Under the pieces are notes generated by a model. It saw only the letters and a program-made list of their open reading frames with translations, did not search any database and had not been told where the DNA came from. From assembly GCA_028284325.1 (NCBI GenBank), contig JANQRX010000005.1, forward strand, positions 310,001 to 374,000: 64,000 nucleotides of DNA, given 5' to 3'. Positions 17,940-32,019 of this stretch are shown here, piece by piece (positions within the stretch are counted from its first letter, which is position 1; every line of letters begins with the position of its first letter). The stretch is from Bauldia sp. GTDB taxonomy: Bacteria > Pseudomonadota > Alphaproteobacteria > Rhizobiales > Kaistiaceae. The position numbers and the translations under genes were made by a program.

Positions 17940-19214
17940 TCAGTTGCCGGCAGCGGGCGCTGCCGCGGCGATCTCGCCCACCAGCCGGTCGATCTTGAGC
18001 CGCCGCCGGACGTCGTCGGCCCAGTCATCGGTGGCGGCGCGGGCGGCGTCGTCGAGCTGGGCGCGACGGGTGAGCGCCAGATCGTAATCATCGGCAGCGA
18101 CCGCCTCGGCCACGCCCGCGAGCGCCGACGTGCCGGTTGCGCCGCCGCTCCCGCCTCCTTCGGGGCGAATGCTGACGATGCCGCTGACGAGATCGGTGAA
18201 CCAGGCGCCGGCGCCATCGGTGTCGCCGCTCCCGGGCTGGTCGGCATCCGCGGCGATCGCCGCGAACCGCGCCGCGAGATCGGCCCGTGTCGCAACGCCG
18301 GTCGCCGCCAGCGGTTCAAGCTCGGCGACTGAGTCGGTGGCGATGGACAGCGGCCCGGCGACTGCCAGCACGTCGGCAAACGGCGCGTTGCCGCGCGACG
18401 CCCGCGCGAGCATCAGTATCACGACCTCGCGGACCGGGCGGACCGAGTCCGGCAGGGCGGTTGAGGGCGTCGTTGCGTCGCGCTCCAGCGATGCGAGACG
18501 AGCCTCGATGGCCGCAGGCGTCGCACCTTCGGCAGCGGCCAGGGCGCTGAGGTCGCTCTGCAGTTGCGCCTGCAGGTCGGCGATGGCGGCGGCAAGATCG
18601 GCCTCGGTGATATTGGCGGCGCCGGCCTCCGTCAGCGTGGCAAGCGTTGCCTGCGCCTCGGCAAGCTCGGCCGCGAGTGCCTCAAGGTCGGCGACGGTCG
18701 CCGTGCCGGCGGTAGTGGAGGATAGCCGGTCGAGGCCTGCGCGGATCGCGTTGGTTTCGATCTCCAGCGCTTCGATCTGACCGGCCTGGGCCTCGGCGCG
18801 CGTCAGCGCGGTCTCGGCCTCGCCGCGTCCGGGCGCCGGCCAGATGCCGAACCCCTGCAGGATGGCCACGAGGACAAGGGCCACGATGCCGCCGCCAACG
18901 GCTGCGGTGATCAGCGGCGTGGCGGCCATGCCGGCGTCCGAGCGCGGACCCGGCGGCGGGGGAGGCTCCGGCGGTTCCGGTGTGGGCGGTGGCTCGGGCG
19001 TCGGCGGTTCAGGAGGCGTCGGTGGTTCCGGCGCCGACGCCTCGGCGGCCGGTTCGGCTTCCGCGGGCTTGGGCGGTTCCGCCTCGAGATCGATCGTCAC
19101 TGGCTTGCGCCCCGCCGGCCGCTTCGCGCCGGCCGTCTTGCGCGCGGTCTTGCGGGCCGTCTTCTTCGCGGCCGTCCCGGCGGTCTTCTTGGGTTGCGGC
19201 GTATCCTCGGCCAT
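17940..19214 (-). CDS. Mitofilin/Mic60-like membrane protein
   Basis: Pro-rich N terminus, single TM (PLITAAVGGGIVALVLVAILQGFGIWP), coiled coil, conserved C-terminal region; between hemD and hemY. Confidence 0.75.
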   Translation of the reverse strand: MAEDTPQPKKTAGTAAKKTARKTARKTAGAKRPAGRKPVTIDLEAEPPKPAEAEPAAEASAPEPPTPPEPPTPEPPPTPEPPEPPPPPGPRSDAGMAATPLITAAVGGGIVALVLVAILQGFGIWPAPGRGEAETALTRAEAQAGQIEALEIETNAIRAGLDRLSSTTAGTATVADLEALAAELAEAQATLATLTEAGAANITEADLAAAIADLQAQLQSDLSALAAAEGATPAAIEARLASLERDATTPSTALPDSVRPVREVVILMLARASRGNAPFADVLAVAGPLSIATDSVAELEPLAATGVATRADLAARFAAIAADADQPGSGDTDGAGAWFTDLVSGIVSIRPEGGGSGGATGTSALAGVAEAVAADDYDLALTRRAQLDDAARAATDDWADDVRRRLKIDRLVGEIAAAAPAAGN

Positions 19215-19296
19215 GTCGTCCTGTCCGGCTCTCCCGTGCCTCGCGGCGAGAATACACGGCTTTGGCGCTTGCGGTAGGCGCAGGCGCGCCGCACCC

Positions 19297-20019
19297 CTAA
19301 CCCGCCGACGCGAGCGCCTCGATCACCTCGAACACGGCGTCTTCGTCCGGGTGCGCGGCGATCCGCACACTGCTCCACGCCCGCGCTGCAAGGGGCGCGG
19401 CGGCGGCCTCGGAGATCGCGACCAGATGGGTCCGCGCGAGGTTGGCCGGCGGTCCGCGGTCGAGTACGTCGGCGAAGGCAGCGGCGGTGCGGGCCGAGTA
19501 GACGAGTACGGCGTCATAGCCGCCGTCGGCGAGCCGCGCGCGGACAGCGTCGTCGAGGGTGGTCACCGCCTCCGCGTGGTAGGCCTCGGTCCGGATCACG
19601 TCGAAGCCCTTTGCCGACAATGCGGCGGCGAGATCGCCGGCGGTGTCACGCGCTGCCGGATAGAGGAGGGCACCGTCGTCCGGCCGTGCGCGTTCGGCAA
19701 TGCGCGCGGTCAGGGCGGCAACGTTGCCAGCGGCGCTGTCGACATGCACGAAACCGGCCGCACGTGCTTCGCGGGCGGTGGCGTCGCCCACGGCGTAGAC
19801 ACTGATCTCCCGCCATTGTGCCGCGGTTGCCCATTGGCGCATGGCCCGCACGGCGTTGGCGCTGGTCGCCACGATGGCGGCGGGCGGGCGCGGCAGATTG
19901 GGCTCGGGATGGACCACGATGCGCAGCATCGGCGTCGTGTCGACCGCGTGGCCGCGTTCGGAGAGCCTGGCCGTGGTGGCGCTGGCGTCGGGCTCCGGCC
20001 GGGTGACGAGCAGGCGCAT
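19297..20019 (-). CDS. hemD: Uroporphyrinogen-III synthase
   Basis: MRLLVTRPEPDASATTARLSERGHAVDTTPMLRI...ATSANAVRAM...VYSARTAAAF; directly downstream of hemC. Confidence 0.9.
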   Translation of the reverse strand: MRLLVTRPEPDASATTARLSERGHAVDTTPMLRIVVHPEPNLPRPPAAIVATSANAVRAMRQWATAAQWREISVYAVGDATAREARAAGFVHVDSAAGNVAALTARIAERARPDDGALLYPAARDTAGDLAAALSAKGFDVIRTEAYHAEAVTTLDDAVRARLADGGYDAVLVYSARTAAAFADVLDRGPPANLARTHLVAISEAAAAPLAARAWSSVRIAAHPDEDAVFEVIEALASAG

Positions 20020-20025
20020 GGCGGT

Positions 20026-20988
20026 TCACGCGTCGGCGAAGAAGGACGGCCCGCCGCGGGCCGCAAGGTCTTCGCCGGCGGCGCGGCCGATCTTCCCGGC
20101 ATCTGCGGCGGGACCATCCAACCGCACGCGGTAGGCGTCGCTGCCGTCGGGGCGGACGATCAGGCCGTCGAACGTCAGCTCCTTGTCGCGAAGCACTGCC
20201 AGGCCGCCGATCGGGGTGCGGCAGGAACCGTCGAGAGCGGCGAGGAAAGCGCGCTCGGCGGTGAGGGTGGTCGCGGTCGGGCCGTGGTCGATCGCTGCCA
20301 GCCGCCCGATCACGGCCGCATCGTCGGCGCGCGCGGTGATGGCGATGGTGCCCTGGCCGGCGGCGGGAAGCCAGGTATCGACATCGAGGGGCGTGGCGTC
20401 GTCGAGATGGAGGCCGAGACGGTGGAGGCCGGCCGCGGCCAGCAATGTCGCCGCCACCTCGCCGTCGTGCAGCTTGCGCAGCCGCGTCTGGACGTTGCCG
20501 CGCAGGCCGACGATCTCGAGGTCCGGCCGCAGGTGCTTCAACAGGGCGGCGCGGCGCACCGACGAGGTGCCGATCCGGGCGCCCTGCGGCAGGTCCTCTG
20601 GCCGGCGCGCGACCGGCGAGATGAAGACATCGCGCACGTCCTCGCGTGGCAGGCAGGCGGCGATCGCGATCCCGTCCGGCAGCCGGGTTTCCAGGTCCTT
20701 GGCCGAGTTCACCGCCAGGTCGATGCGGCCGTCGAGCAGGGCGGCGTCGATCTCCTTGGTGAACAGGCCCTTGCCGCCGATGTCGGCGAGCGGCCGGTCG
20801 AGAATGCGGTCGCCGGTGGTGGTGATGGTGACGATCTCGGTCGCCGTGGCAGCGCCCGGATCGGCCGCGGCGAGTGCGTCGGCCGCCTGCTGCGCCTGGG
20901 CCAGCGCCAGCGGACTGCCGCGGGTTCCGATGCGAAGGGCGGGCGTTTGCAAAGCCTGGGGTCCGGGTGTAGAGGCAGCGCGTGACAC
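20026..20988 (-). CDS. hemC: Hydroxymethylbilane synthase
   Basis: [22 protein letters not shown]...[36 protein letters not shown]...[11 protein letters not shown]...[19 protein letters not shown]. Confidence 0.96.
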   Translation of the reverse strand: MSRAASTPGPQALQTPALRIGTRGSPLALAQAQQAADALAAADPGAATATEIVTITTTGDRILDRPLADIGGKGLFTKEIDAALLDGRIDLAVNSAKDLETRLPDGIAIAACLPREDVRDVFISPVARRPEDLPQGARIGTSSVRRAALLKHLRPDLEIVGLRGNVQTRLRKLHDGEVAATLLAAAGLHRLGLHLDDATPLDVDTWLPAAGQGTIAITARADDAAVIGRLAAIDHGPTATTLTAERAFLAALDGSCRTPIGGLAVLRDKELTFDGLIVRPDGSDAYRVRLDGPAADAGKIGRAAGEDLAARGGPSFFADA

Positions 20989-21017
20989 CCGCCGGTCTTG
21001 GCCGATTAGACGACGCG

Positions 21018-22126
<1,109 letters not shown>

Positions 22127-22130
<4 letters not shown>

Positions 22131-23104
22131 CGGACAGGGTGGCCGTGCTCGGCGGCGGCGCCTGGGGCACGGCGCTGGCACTCGCCGCGGCGCGGGCGGG
22201 GCGCGACGTGCTCCTGTGGGCACGCTCGGCGGCCACGGTGACCGCCATCAACGCGACCCACGAAAACAGCGCGCGCCTTCCCGGCGTCCGCCTGCCGCCG
22301 GCGATCGCCGCCACCGACGATCTCGCCGCTGCGGTCACGGACCGCGTGGTGCTGGTGGTGGTGCCCATGCAACAGACGCGGTCGGTGGTCCGGGCCATGG
22401 CGCCTAACGTCGCGGCGGGGACACCGGTGGTGATGTGCGCCAAGGGACTGGAGGCGGCGACGCGCCTGCGCGCCACGGAGATCCTGGCGGAGGAGGCGCC
22501 GCAGGCGCTGCCGGCGGTGCTCGCCGGTCCGAGCTTCGCGACCGAGGTGGCGGCCGGCCTGCCGACGGCGGTGACCATCGCCGCCGCCGATGATGATCTG
22601 GCCGCGCGCCTTTGCACGCTCCTCGCCGGACCGGGATTCCGGCCTTACGCCGAAACCGACATGATCGGCGTGGAACTCGGCGGGGCGATCAAGAACGTGC
22701 TCGCCATTGCCGCCGGCATCGTCGTCGGCCGCCGGCTCGGCGGCAGCGCCCAGGCGGCGCTGATCGCCCGCGGCTTCGCCGAGATGCAGCGCCTGGGCCT
22801 GGCGGCGGGTGCGGAAGCCGGGACCCTGATCGGGCTTTCCGGCCTCGGCGATCTGGTGCTCACCTGCACCTCCGGCCTGTCCCGCAACTATGCCTACGGC
22901 CTGTGTCTGGGCGAAGGCCGGCCGGCCGGTGCGGCGCTGGCCGAGGGTGTCGCCACGGCGCAGGCGGTGGTCGACCTCGCCGAAGCCGCCGGAGTCGAAA
23001 CGCCGATCGCCGCGGCCGTCGCCGCGATCGTCGCCGGGCGTCTCGATGTCGACGCGGCGATCGCCGACCTCATGGCGCGGCCGCTCAGGCGCGAGCGCGA
23101 TTGA
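22127..23104 (+). CDS. gpsA: NAD(P)-dependent glycerol-3-phosphate dehydrogenase
   Basis: [29 protein letters not shown]...[21 protein letters not shown]...[19 protein letters not shown]. Confidence 0.97.
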
Positions 23105-23155
23105 CGCTGGACCCTCCGGGACCCTAGCCTTCAACGGTATGTCGAGCGGGAGAGG

Positions 23156-23575
23156 ATGATGGCGTACTGGCTGTTCAAGTCCGAGCCGGGCACCTGGTCG
23201 TGGGACGATCAGGTCAAGGAGGGCAAGAAGGGAACCGAGTGGGACGGTGTGCGCAACTACACCGCGCGCAACAACATGCGGGCGATGAAGATCGGTGACC
23301 GCGGCTTCTTCTACCACTCCGGTGCCGACCGCGAGATCGTCGGGCTGGTCGAGGTGGTGGCCGAGGCCCATCCTGATTCCACCACCGACGACGAACGCTG
23401 GGCGTGCGTGGACATCGCCGCCACGGGCGCGGTGCCGAAGCCGGTGACCTTGCAGCAGATCAAGGACGACCCGCGTCTCGCTGATATGGCGTTGGTGCGC
23501 CTCGGACGTTTGTCGGTCCAGCCGGTCACGGCCGCGGAATGGAAGATCGTCTGCAAGATGGGCGGTGTGACCTAG
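23156..23575 (+). CDS. EVE domain-containing protein
   Basis: MAYWLFKSEPGTWSWDDQVKEGKKGTEWDGVRNYTARNNMRAMKIGDRGFFYHSG: canonical EVE/PUA-like fold. Confidence 0.93.
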   Translation: MMAYWLFKSEPGTWSWDDQVKEGKKGTEWDGVRNYTARNNMRAMKIGDRGFFYHSGADREIVGLVEVVAEAHPDSTTDDERWACVDIAATGAVPKPVTLQQIKDDPRLADMALVRLGRLSVQPVTAAEWKIVCKMGGVT

Positions 23576-23693
23576 GCGCGCCCGACGGTCGCCTTGCGCG
23601 GCGGCCGGCGGTTCGGTTTAACGGCGGTGTCGTGCCGGGACCTGCGCGACAACCGCGGAGCCACACGGGACCAACACGGGGACAAGCAAGACC

Positions 23694-25634
<1,941 letters not shown>

Positions 25635-25690
25635 GGACTATTCCGGTTGCTATGCGCGTCACATGACTTCATGCTCGGCGCGTGGTCAGG

Positions 25691-25912
25691 ATGATCCAGA
25701 TCCGCAACGTTCCCGACAGCCTCCATGCGACCATGAAGGCGCGCGCTGCCTCGGCGGGGATGTCGTTGTCCGACTACCTGCTGCGCGAAATTCGCGAGCT
25801 CGCCGAGCGGCCGACGCTTGAGGAGATACGTAGGCGTCTGGAAGCGCTGCCGAAGATCGAGCCCGAGGTGTCGTCGGCAGATATCATCCGTGCCGAGCGC
25901 GATCGCCGCTGA
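25691..25912 (+). CDS. FitA/VapB-like ribbon-helix-helix antitoxin, apparently orphan
   Basis: MIQIRNVPDSLHATMKARAASAGMSLSDYLLREIRELAERPTLEEIRRRLEALPKIEPEVSSADIIRAERDRR; no intact PIN toxin follows. Confidence 0.85.
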   Translation: MIQIRNVPDSLHATMKARAASAGMSLSDYLLREIRELAERPTLEEIRRRLEALPKIEPEVSSADIIRAERDRR

Positions 25913-26067
25913 TCGATGCCCTACTGCAGCCGGCAGACGCCCGCCGCGCGACGGACCATGTTCTCTAAGCCGGTGCAGCGGGACCTTGCGGGGTGCCGTC
26001 CGCCACCCCAGATTTCACGGATCGGGAAAGGCTGAATCTCAACGGTCCCACGCGAAACGGCGGAGCT

Positions 26068-26988
26068 ATGAACACCCTCAGAACGGCCATGCTGCTGGCG
26101 GCGCTGACCGCCATTTTCATGGGCGCCGGCTTCCTGATCGGCGGCACCACCGGCGCGGTGATCGCCTTCGGCCTCGCCGCGGCCATGAACCTGTTCAGCT
26201 ACTGGAACGCCGACAAGCTGGTGTTGCGCATGTCCAATGCGCGCGAGGTCGACGCGCGCTCGGCGCCCGAGTTCTACGGCATGGTGCGCGATCTGGCGGC
26301 CCGCGCCGATCTGCCCATGCCCAAGGTCTACATCGCCGACAACCTGCAGCCGAACGCGTTCGCCACCGGGCGCAACCCGGACAACGCCGCCGTGTGCGCG
26401 ACCACCGGCCTGCTGCAAACGCTGAACCGCGACGAGATCGCCGCCGTCATGGCCCACGAGCTCGCGCATGTGAAGAATCGCGACACGCTGATCATGACGA
26501 TCACCGCGACCATTGCCGGTGCCGTATCGATGCTCGCCAATTTCGCCTTCTTCTTCGGCGGGGCGAGCCGCAACAACAATCCGCTCGGCCTGATCGGCGT
26601 GCTGGTGGCCGCGATCGTCGCGCCGCTCGCGGCGTTGCTGGTGCAGATGGCCATCAGCCGGACCCGCGAGTACGCCGCCGACCGCGGCGGGGCGGAGATC
26701 AGCGGCGATCCGGCCGCGCTCGCCTCGGCGCTGCGACGCATCTCGCAAGGGGTGCGGCTGGTGCGCAACGATGCCGCGGAACGCAACCCCGCCACCGCGC
26801 CCCTGTTCATCATCAATCCCCTGTCCGGCGAACGTATGGACAACCTCTTCTCCACCCATCCGGCGACCGAGAACCGGATCAAGGCGTTGATGGCGATGCG
26901 AGCCGAGATGGGCGGCGCCCCGGCCGTCTCGTCGGTCGCGGTGCCGCAGGTCGGCCGCAGCCGGCCTTCGTCCGGCCCATGGGGCTGA
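26068..26988 (+). CDS. htpX: Zinc metalloprotease HtpX
   Basis: [26 protein letters not shown]...[32 protein letters not shown] and TM pattern. Confidence 0.96.
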   Translation: MNTLRTAMLLAALTAIFMGAGFLIGGTTGAVIAFGLAAAMNLFSYWNADKLVLRMSNAREVDARSAPEFYGMVRDLAARADLPMPKVYIADNLQPNAFATGRNPDNAAVCATTGLLQTLNRDEIAAVMAHELAHVKNRDTLIMTITATIAGAVSMLANFAFFFGGASRNNNPLGLIGVLVAAIVAPLAALLVQMAISRTREYAADRGGAEISGDPAALASALRRISQGVRLVRNDAAERNPATAPLFIINPLSGERMDNLFSTHPATENRIKALMAMRAEMGGAPAVSSVAVPQVGRSRPSSGPWG

Positions 26989-28313
26989 CCGCCTCGCGAC
27001 AATCGCGGAAGGGGACTCGCGTCCGTGCGGCCCCGGCAGGCCTCGAAACCCGGCTGGTCGCGGCCGACCTCCTGGCCGGTGTTCTCGATCGCCACCAGTC
27101 CCTCGACGCCCAGTTGACCGGCGCATCTTTCGGCAAGCTCGCACCGCGCGACCGTGCACTCGCCCGCGCCATGGTCGGCGTGGCGCTGCGTCGCTTGGGC
27201 GAGATCGATGCGGTGCTCGATGGGCTGCTTGACCGGCGGCCGGGAGCAGCGGAGGTGGTCCGGGCGCTGCAAATCGGGGTGGCGCAGATCCTGTTCATGG
27301 AGGTTCCCGACCACGCCGCGGTCTCGCTCGCGGTCGAGACGGTTGGACGCAAACGGCAACTGAAGGGCTTTCGCGGGCTGACCAATGCGGTCCTGCGGCG
27401 TGTCGCCCGCGAGCGACCGGCGCCCGAGGCGAAGGCGGGTATCAATCAGCCGGATTGGCTGTGGACGCGATGGGTCGCCGCGTACGGCCCTGAAACGGCA
27501 GAGACAATCGCCGCGGCGCTCACCGTCGAACCCTATCTCGATCTCACCGCCAAGGCCGATCCGGAGGCGGTCGCCGATGCGGTCGGTGGCGCACTCTTGT
27601 CCACGGGGAGCATTCGCCTCGATGCCGGCGGCCCGGTCGAGGATCTGCCGGGCTTCGACGACGGCACATGGTGGGTGCAGGACGCCGCGGCTTCCCTCCC
27701 GGCCCGGCTGCTCGGGCCTGTGGCCGGTAGGAAGATCGCCGATCTCTGCGCCGCCCCGGGTGGCAAGACCGCCCAGCTTGCGGCGGCCGGCGCCGAGGTG
27801 ACCGCCGTCGACATCTCCGCCGATCGCCTGGACCGGCTTGCCGGCAACCTCCGGCGCCTCGGGCTGGCGGCGGAGACCGTCGTCGCCGATCTCCTCGCTT
27901 GGGCGCCGACTGAGCGCTTCGACGTCGTCCTGCTCGATGCGCCCTGCACCGCGACGGGAACGATCCGCCGACACCCCGACGTCGCCTATCTGAAGCGTGA
28001 GGCCGACATCGCGGCGTTGGCGAAGGTGCAGGCGGCAATGATCGCGAAGGCCGCGGACCTTCTCAAGCCCGGCGGAACCCTGGTGTATTGCACCTGTTCG
28101 CTGGAGCCGGAGGAGGGCGAGCGGCAGGCGTCCGTCGCCCGCGAGGCGGGGCTCACGACGTGGCCGCTTGACGCCAGCGACCTGCCGGAGCTGCCCGAGG
28201 CGATCACCGCGGACGGGCATTTGCGGACATTGCCCCATTTCATGGCGCTTGATAGGCCACGTATGTCGGGCCTCGACGGGTTCTTCGTCATGCGCATGCG
28301 GCGGCCGGCCTGA
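26979..28313 (+). CDS. rsmB: 16S rRNA (cytosine-5) methyltransferase RsmB/Sun family
   Basis: NusB-like N-terminal domain; [30 protein letters not shown]...[22 protein letters not shown]...[14 protein letters not shown]. Confidence 0.93.
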   Translation: MGLTASRQSRKGTRVRAAPAGLETRLVAADLLAGVLDRHQSLDAQLTGASFGKLAPRDRALARAMVGVALRRLGEIDAVLDGLLDRRPGAAEVVRALQIGVAQILFMEVPDHAAVSLAVETVGRKRQLKGFRGLTNAVLRRVARERPAPEAKAGINQPDWLWTRWVAAYGPETAETIAAALTVEPYLDLTAKADPEAVADAVGGALLSTGSIRLDAGGPVEDLPGFDDGTWWVQDAAASLPARLLGPVAGRKIADLCAAPGGKTAQLAAAGAEVTAVDISADRLDRLAGNLRRLGLAAETVVADLLAWAPTERFDVVLLDAPCTATGTIRRHPDVAYLKREADIAALAKVQAAMIAKAADLLKPGGTLVYCTCSLEPEEGERQASVAREAGLTTWPLDASDLPELPEAITADGHLRTLPHFMALDRPRMSGLDGFFVMRMRRPA

Positions 28314-28396
28314 TTGCCCGGCGCCGGCCTTCGGGCGATAGTCCGAGGGCGCGATTCGGCGGCGCGCCGGTAACATAAAGGAGCTGGACGACGGGC

Positions 28397-30160
28397 ATGG
28401 CGATCGGGTCGGCCTCCGGCGCGGGACGGCGCGTTCGATTTGCAGTGGGAGCGTTCAGGCGGAGCCTGAACTTCCGGCTGCACGCGAGCGCCCTTTATGC
28501 ATGGCGCTACGCCGGCCCCATCCCCGAACGCCTGACCATCGCGCCGATCGACCTCAGGACCGCCGATCCCACGGCAGCCCACGATATCTTCGGCGGACGC
28601 TGGGTGTTCGGCGGCGAGGGACTCGATATCGAGGGCTTCTCGGTCTTCGACGCCGTCGCCCCCAGCGAGCAGTGGGCACATGAGCTGCACGCCTTCGGCT
28701 GGCTGCGGCATCTTCGGGCCATCGAGCCGCAGGACGCGCGGCGACGCGCGCGCATTCTGGTCGATGAGTGGATCAACTTCAGCTCGCACCACGATGCCAT
28801 CGCCTGGGACCCGGAGGTGACGGCGCGGCGGCTGATCGCCTGGTTCTCGCAGGCGCCGATGATCCTGGCGGATTGCGACTACAGCTTCTACCGCCGTTTC
28901 ATGCGTTCGGTGACCAAGCAGGTGCGCTATCTGCGGCGGGTCGCCTATGACAGCCCTCCCGGCCTGCCGCGCCTCAGGATCATGATCGCGCTGGCCACCG
29001 CGGCGCTGTCGATGTCGGACCAGCCGCGCTTCCTGCGCCAGGCGCGCCGGCGCCTCGATCTCGAACTCGTCAACCAGGTGCTGCCGGACGGCGGGCATGT
29101 CAGCCGCAATCCGGGCGCCGTCCTTGAGGCGCTGACCGATCTCCTGCCGTTGCGTCAGGCGTTCTCGATGCAGGGCAACCAGCCGTCGCACGTGCTGGTT
29201 TCGGCGGTCGACCGCATGATGCCGATGCTGCGCTTCTTCCGTCTCGGCGACGGTGGTCTTGCTCGCTTCAACGGTCACAGCGACCGGCCGGGCGACCTCG
29301 CGGCGACGGTGCTCGCCTATGACGACGTGCGTGGCGCCCTGCCCGAGGCGGCGGCGCAGAGCGGCTTCCACAAGGTCGTCGCCAACACCACGGCGCTGAT
29401 CGTCGACACCGGACGGCCGCCGCAGATCGACTTCAGCGTCCAGGCCCATGCCAGTTGCTTGGCCTTCGAGATGAGCGTCGGCCACCAGATGCTCATCGTG
29501 AATTGCGGCGTGCCGTCGCCGGCCGCCCGCTCGCTCAGCCGGCTGGCGCGCACCTCCGCCGCCCATTCCACCGTTTCGATCAACGACACCTCCTCCTGCC
29601 GCTTCCTGCACTCGTCCTCGTCGGACGACTGGATGGGCGACGTGATCGTGGCCGGGCCCGAGCGGGTCGATGTCGACCGGCGGCGTGCCGGCGACGGGAC
29701 CGCGCTTACGGCCCAGCACGACGGCTGGCTCAACCGCTTCGGCCTCGTCCATCGCCGCGCCTTGCGCCTGACGGACGAAGGCGACATGCTCGAGGGGCGC
29801 GATTCCTTCGTCTCGCCGTCCGGGTCGCCCGCCCAGCGGTCCGGCAAGGACCTCTTCACCATCCGCTTCCACGTCCATCCCAACGTCCAGGTGCGCGAGA
29901 TGCGCGAAACCCGCAGCGTGATCCTGGAGATGCCGGGCGGCGAGCGCTGGGAGTTCGAGGCCGATGCCGGGGACCTGCGGATCGAGGAAAGCATCCTCAT
30001 GTCGGTCAACCGCGGCAATCGCGAAACCGATCAGATCGTCATCCACGGGCGCGTCCAGCACACCCCCCAGGTGAGCTGGCGGCTCTACCGCACCGGCCTC
30101 GGCCGCCACCGCGGCCAGCCCCGACCCGAGCCCGAAACCCACGACGCGCCCGAGGAGTGA
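28397..30160 (+). CDS. Heparinase II/III family protein
   Basis: Helical N-terminal domain then GHMSRNPGAVLEALTDLLPLRQAF-like and LARFNGHSDR motifs; located between rsmB and purH. Confidence 0.85.
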   Translation: MAIGSASGAGRRVRFAVGAFRRSLNFRLHASALYAWRYAGPIPERLTIAPIDLRTADPTAAHDIFGGRWVFGGEGLDIEGFSVFDAVAPSEQWAHELHAFGWLRHLRAIEPQDARRRARILVDEWINFSSHHDAIAWDPEVTARRLIAWFSQAPMILADCDYSFYRRFMRSVTKQVRYLRRVAYDSPPGLPRLRIMIALATAALSMSDQPRFLRQARRRLDLELVNQVLPDGGHVSRNPGAVLEALTDLLPLRQAFSMQGNQPSHVLVSAVDRMMPMLRFFRLGDGGLARFNGHSDRPGDLAATVLAYDDVRGALPEAAAQSGFHKVVANTTALIVDTGRPPQIDFSVQAHASCLAFEMSVGHQMLIVNCGVPSPAARSLSRLARTSAAHSTVSINDTSSCRFLHSSSSDDWMGDVIVAGPERVDVDRRRAGDGTALTAQHDGWLNRFGLVHRRALRLTDEGDMLEGRDSFVSPSGSPAQRSGKDLFTIRFHVHPNVQVREMRETRSVILEMPGGERWEFEADAGDLRIEESILMSVNRGNRETDQIVIHGRVQHTPQVSWRLYRTGLGRHRGQPRPEPETHDAPEE

Positions 30161-30234
30161 GGCCGCCGGTCGCGTTTCGTGCGCGCGGCAAATCGTGATA
30201 AGCGGCGCGCGCCGCTTCCCCTGGATCTCACGCC

Positions 30235-31842
30235 ATGGCCGTCACTCCCGGTACTTCTCCCATTCCCGATCGCGTGACCGTTCGCCGCGCCCTTCTGTCG
30301 GTGTTCGACAAGACGGGTCTCGTCGACTTCGCCCGGGCGCTGCACGAGCGCGGGGTGACCCTGGTCTCGTCCGGCGGCACCAAGCGGGCGCTCGACGAAG
30401 CCGGCCTGCCGTCGACGGAGGTCTCCGAGGTGACGGGCTTCCCGGAGATCATGGGCGGGCGCGTGAAGACGCTCCATCCGCTCATCCATGGCGGGCTGCT
30501 TGGCGAGCGCAACGATCCCGACCATGCCGCCGCCATGGAGCGGCACGGCATTGCCGGGATCGATCTCCTGGTCGTGAACCTCTATCCGTTCGAGGCGACG
30601 CTGGCGGCCGCGGCCGACCCCCGCACGATCGTGGAGAACATCGATATCGGCGGCCCGGCGCTCATCCGTGCGGCGGCCAAGAACCACGCCTATGTCGCGG
30701 TGGCGACCGATCCGGACGACTATGACGGCCTGCTTGCCGCCCTCGACGCGGACGACAACGCCACCTCGCTGGAGCTTCGCCAAACGCTCGCTGCCCGTGC
30801 CTTTGCCCGCACCGCCGCCTATGATGCGGCCATTGCCGGCTGGTTCGCCGGCCAGACCGGGTCGCGCGACAGCTTCAGTCTCGCGGGACAGCGGCAGGGC
30901 GACCTGCGGTATGGCGAAAACCCGCACCAGGCGGCGGCGCTCTACCTCACCGGCGAGGATCGTCCCGGTGCGGCGACCGCGCGACAGGTGCAGGGCAAGC
31001 AGCTCTCCTACAACAACATCAACGACACCGACGCGGCCTACGAACTGGTCGGCGAGTTCGACCCCGACGAGCGGGCTGCCGTCGCCATCATCAAGCACGC
31101 CAACCCGTGCGGCGTGGCGGTCGGCGAAACGCTGGCCGACGCCTATCGCCTGGCGCTGCGCTGCGATCCGGTCTCGGCCTTTGGCGGCATCGTCGCGCTC
31201 AACCGGACCATCGACGAAGACGTGGCGGCGGCAATCGTGGAGGTGTTCACCGAGGTGGTGATCGCGCCGGACGCGACCGACGCGGCGCTGGATATCTTTG
31301 CCGCAAAGAAGAACCTGCGGCTGCTTCTTGCCGGCCGCCTGCCCGGTGGCGACGCCCGCTGGACAGTGAGGACCGTAGCCGGCGGCTTCCTCGCCCAGGC
31401 GCGTGACGCCCATCGCGTTGCCGCCACGGATGTGCGGGTCGTGACCAAACGCGCGCCGTCGGAAGGGGAACTGGCCGACCTGATGTTCGCCTGGCGGGTC
31501 GCCAAGCACGTCAAGTCCAACGCCATCGTCTATGCCCGCGAAGGGGCGACGGCCGGGATCGGTGCCGGGCAGATGAGCCGACTCGATTCGGCTCGTATCG
31601 CCGCGCGCAAGGCCGAGGAGGCGGCCGCGGCAGCGGGGCTGCCCGAGACGCTCGCCGCCGGTTCGGTCTGCGCCTCGGACGCGTTCTTTCCCTTCGCCGA
31701 CGGGCTGATCGCGGCCGTCGAGGCCGGTGCCACGGCGGTGATCCAGCCCGGCGGATCGATGCGCGACGAGGAGGTGATCGCCGCGGCCGACGAGCGCGAC
31801 CTCGCCATGGTGTTCACCGGCATCCGCCATTTCCGCCATTAG
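30235..31842 (+). CDS. purH: Bifunctional AICAR transformylase/IMP cyclohydrolase
   Basis: [73 protein letters not shown]...[11 protein letters not shown]. Confidence 0.97.
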   Translation: MAVTPGTSPIPDRVTVRRALLSVFDKTGLVDFARALHERGVTLVSSGGTKRALDEAGLPSTEVSEVTGFPEIMGGRVKTLHPLIHGGLLGERNDPDHAAAMERHGIAGIDLLVVNLYPFEATLAAAADPRTIVENIDIGGPALIRAAAKNHAYVAVATDPDDYDGLLAALDADDNATSLELRQTLAARAFARTAAYDAAIAGWFAGQTGSRDSFSLAGQRQGDLRYGENPHQAAALYLTGEDRPGAATARQVQGKQLSYNNINDTDAAYELVGEFDPDERAAVAIIKHANPCGVAVGETLADAYRLALRCDPVSAFGGIVALNRTIDEDVAAAIVEVFTEVVIAPDATDAALDIFAAKKNLRLLLAGRLPGGDARWTVRTVAGGFLAQARDAHRVAATDVRVVTKRAPSEGELADLMFAWRVAKHVKSNAIVYAREGATAGIGAGQMSRLDSARIAARKAEEAAAAAGLPETLAAGSVCASDAFFPFADGLIAAVEAGATAVIQPGGSMRDEEVIAAADERDLAMVFTGIRHFRH

Positions 31843-31872
31843 GCGACGGCTTCTGCGCGCGGCAACCTCCCG

Positions 31873-32000
31873 CCGTCGTCCCGCACGCGGTGCGGCATCT
31901 TGATGACGCTCCGCAGATGCGGGACCTGATACTAGGACCGTGAAAGGGTCCCGTGTCTGCGCAGCACCGCTGACGCGCTGCGGTGCGTACGGGACGACGG
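31873..32000. repeat. Intergenic interspersed palindromic repeat (copy A)
   Basis: Terminal inverted repeat CCGTCGTCCCG...CGGGACGACGG; first 28 nt nearly identical to 46376-46403. Confidence 0.7.
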
Positions 32001-32019
32001 AGAGGGTTTGGTACCGACG

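Noticed and set aside
25913-25968. Calling the 18-codon frame after the FitA-like gene a vapC pseudogene feature
   Set aside because: Similarity is short and by eye only; kept as a low-weight finding rather than an annotated feature
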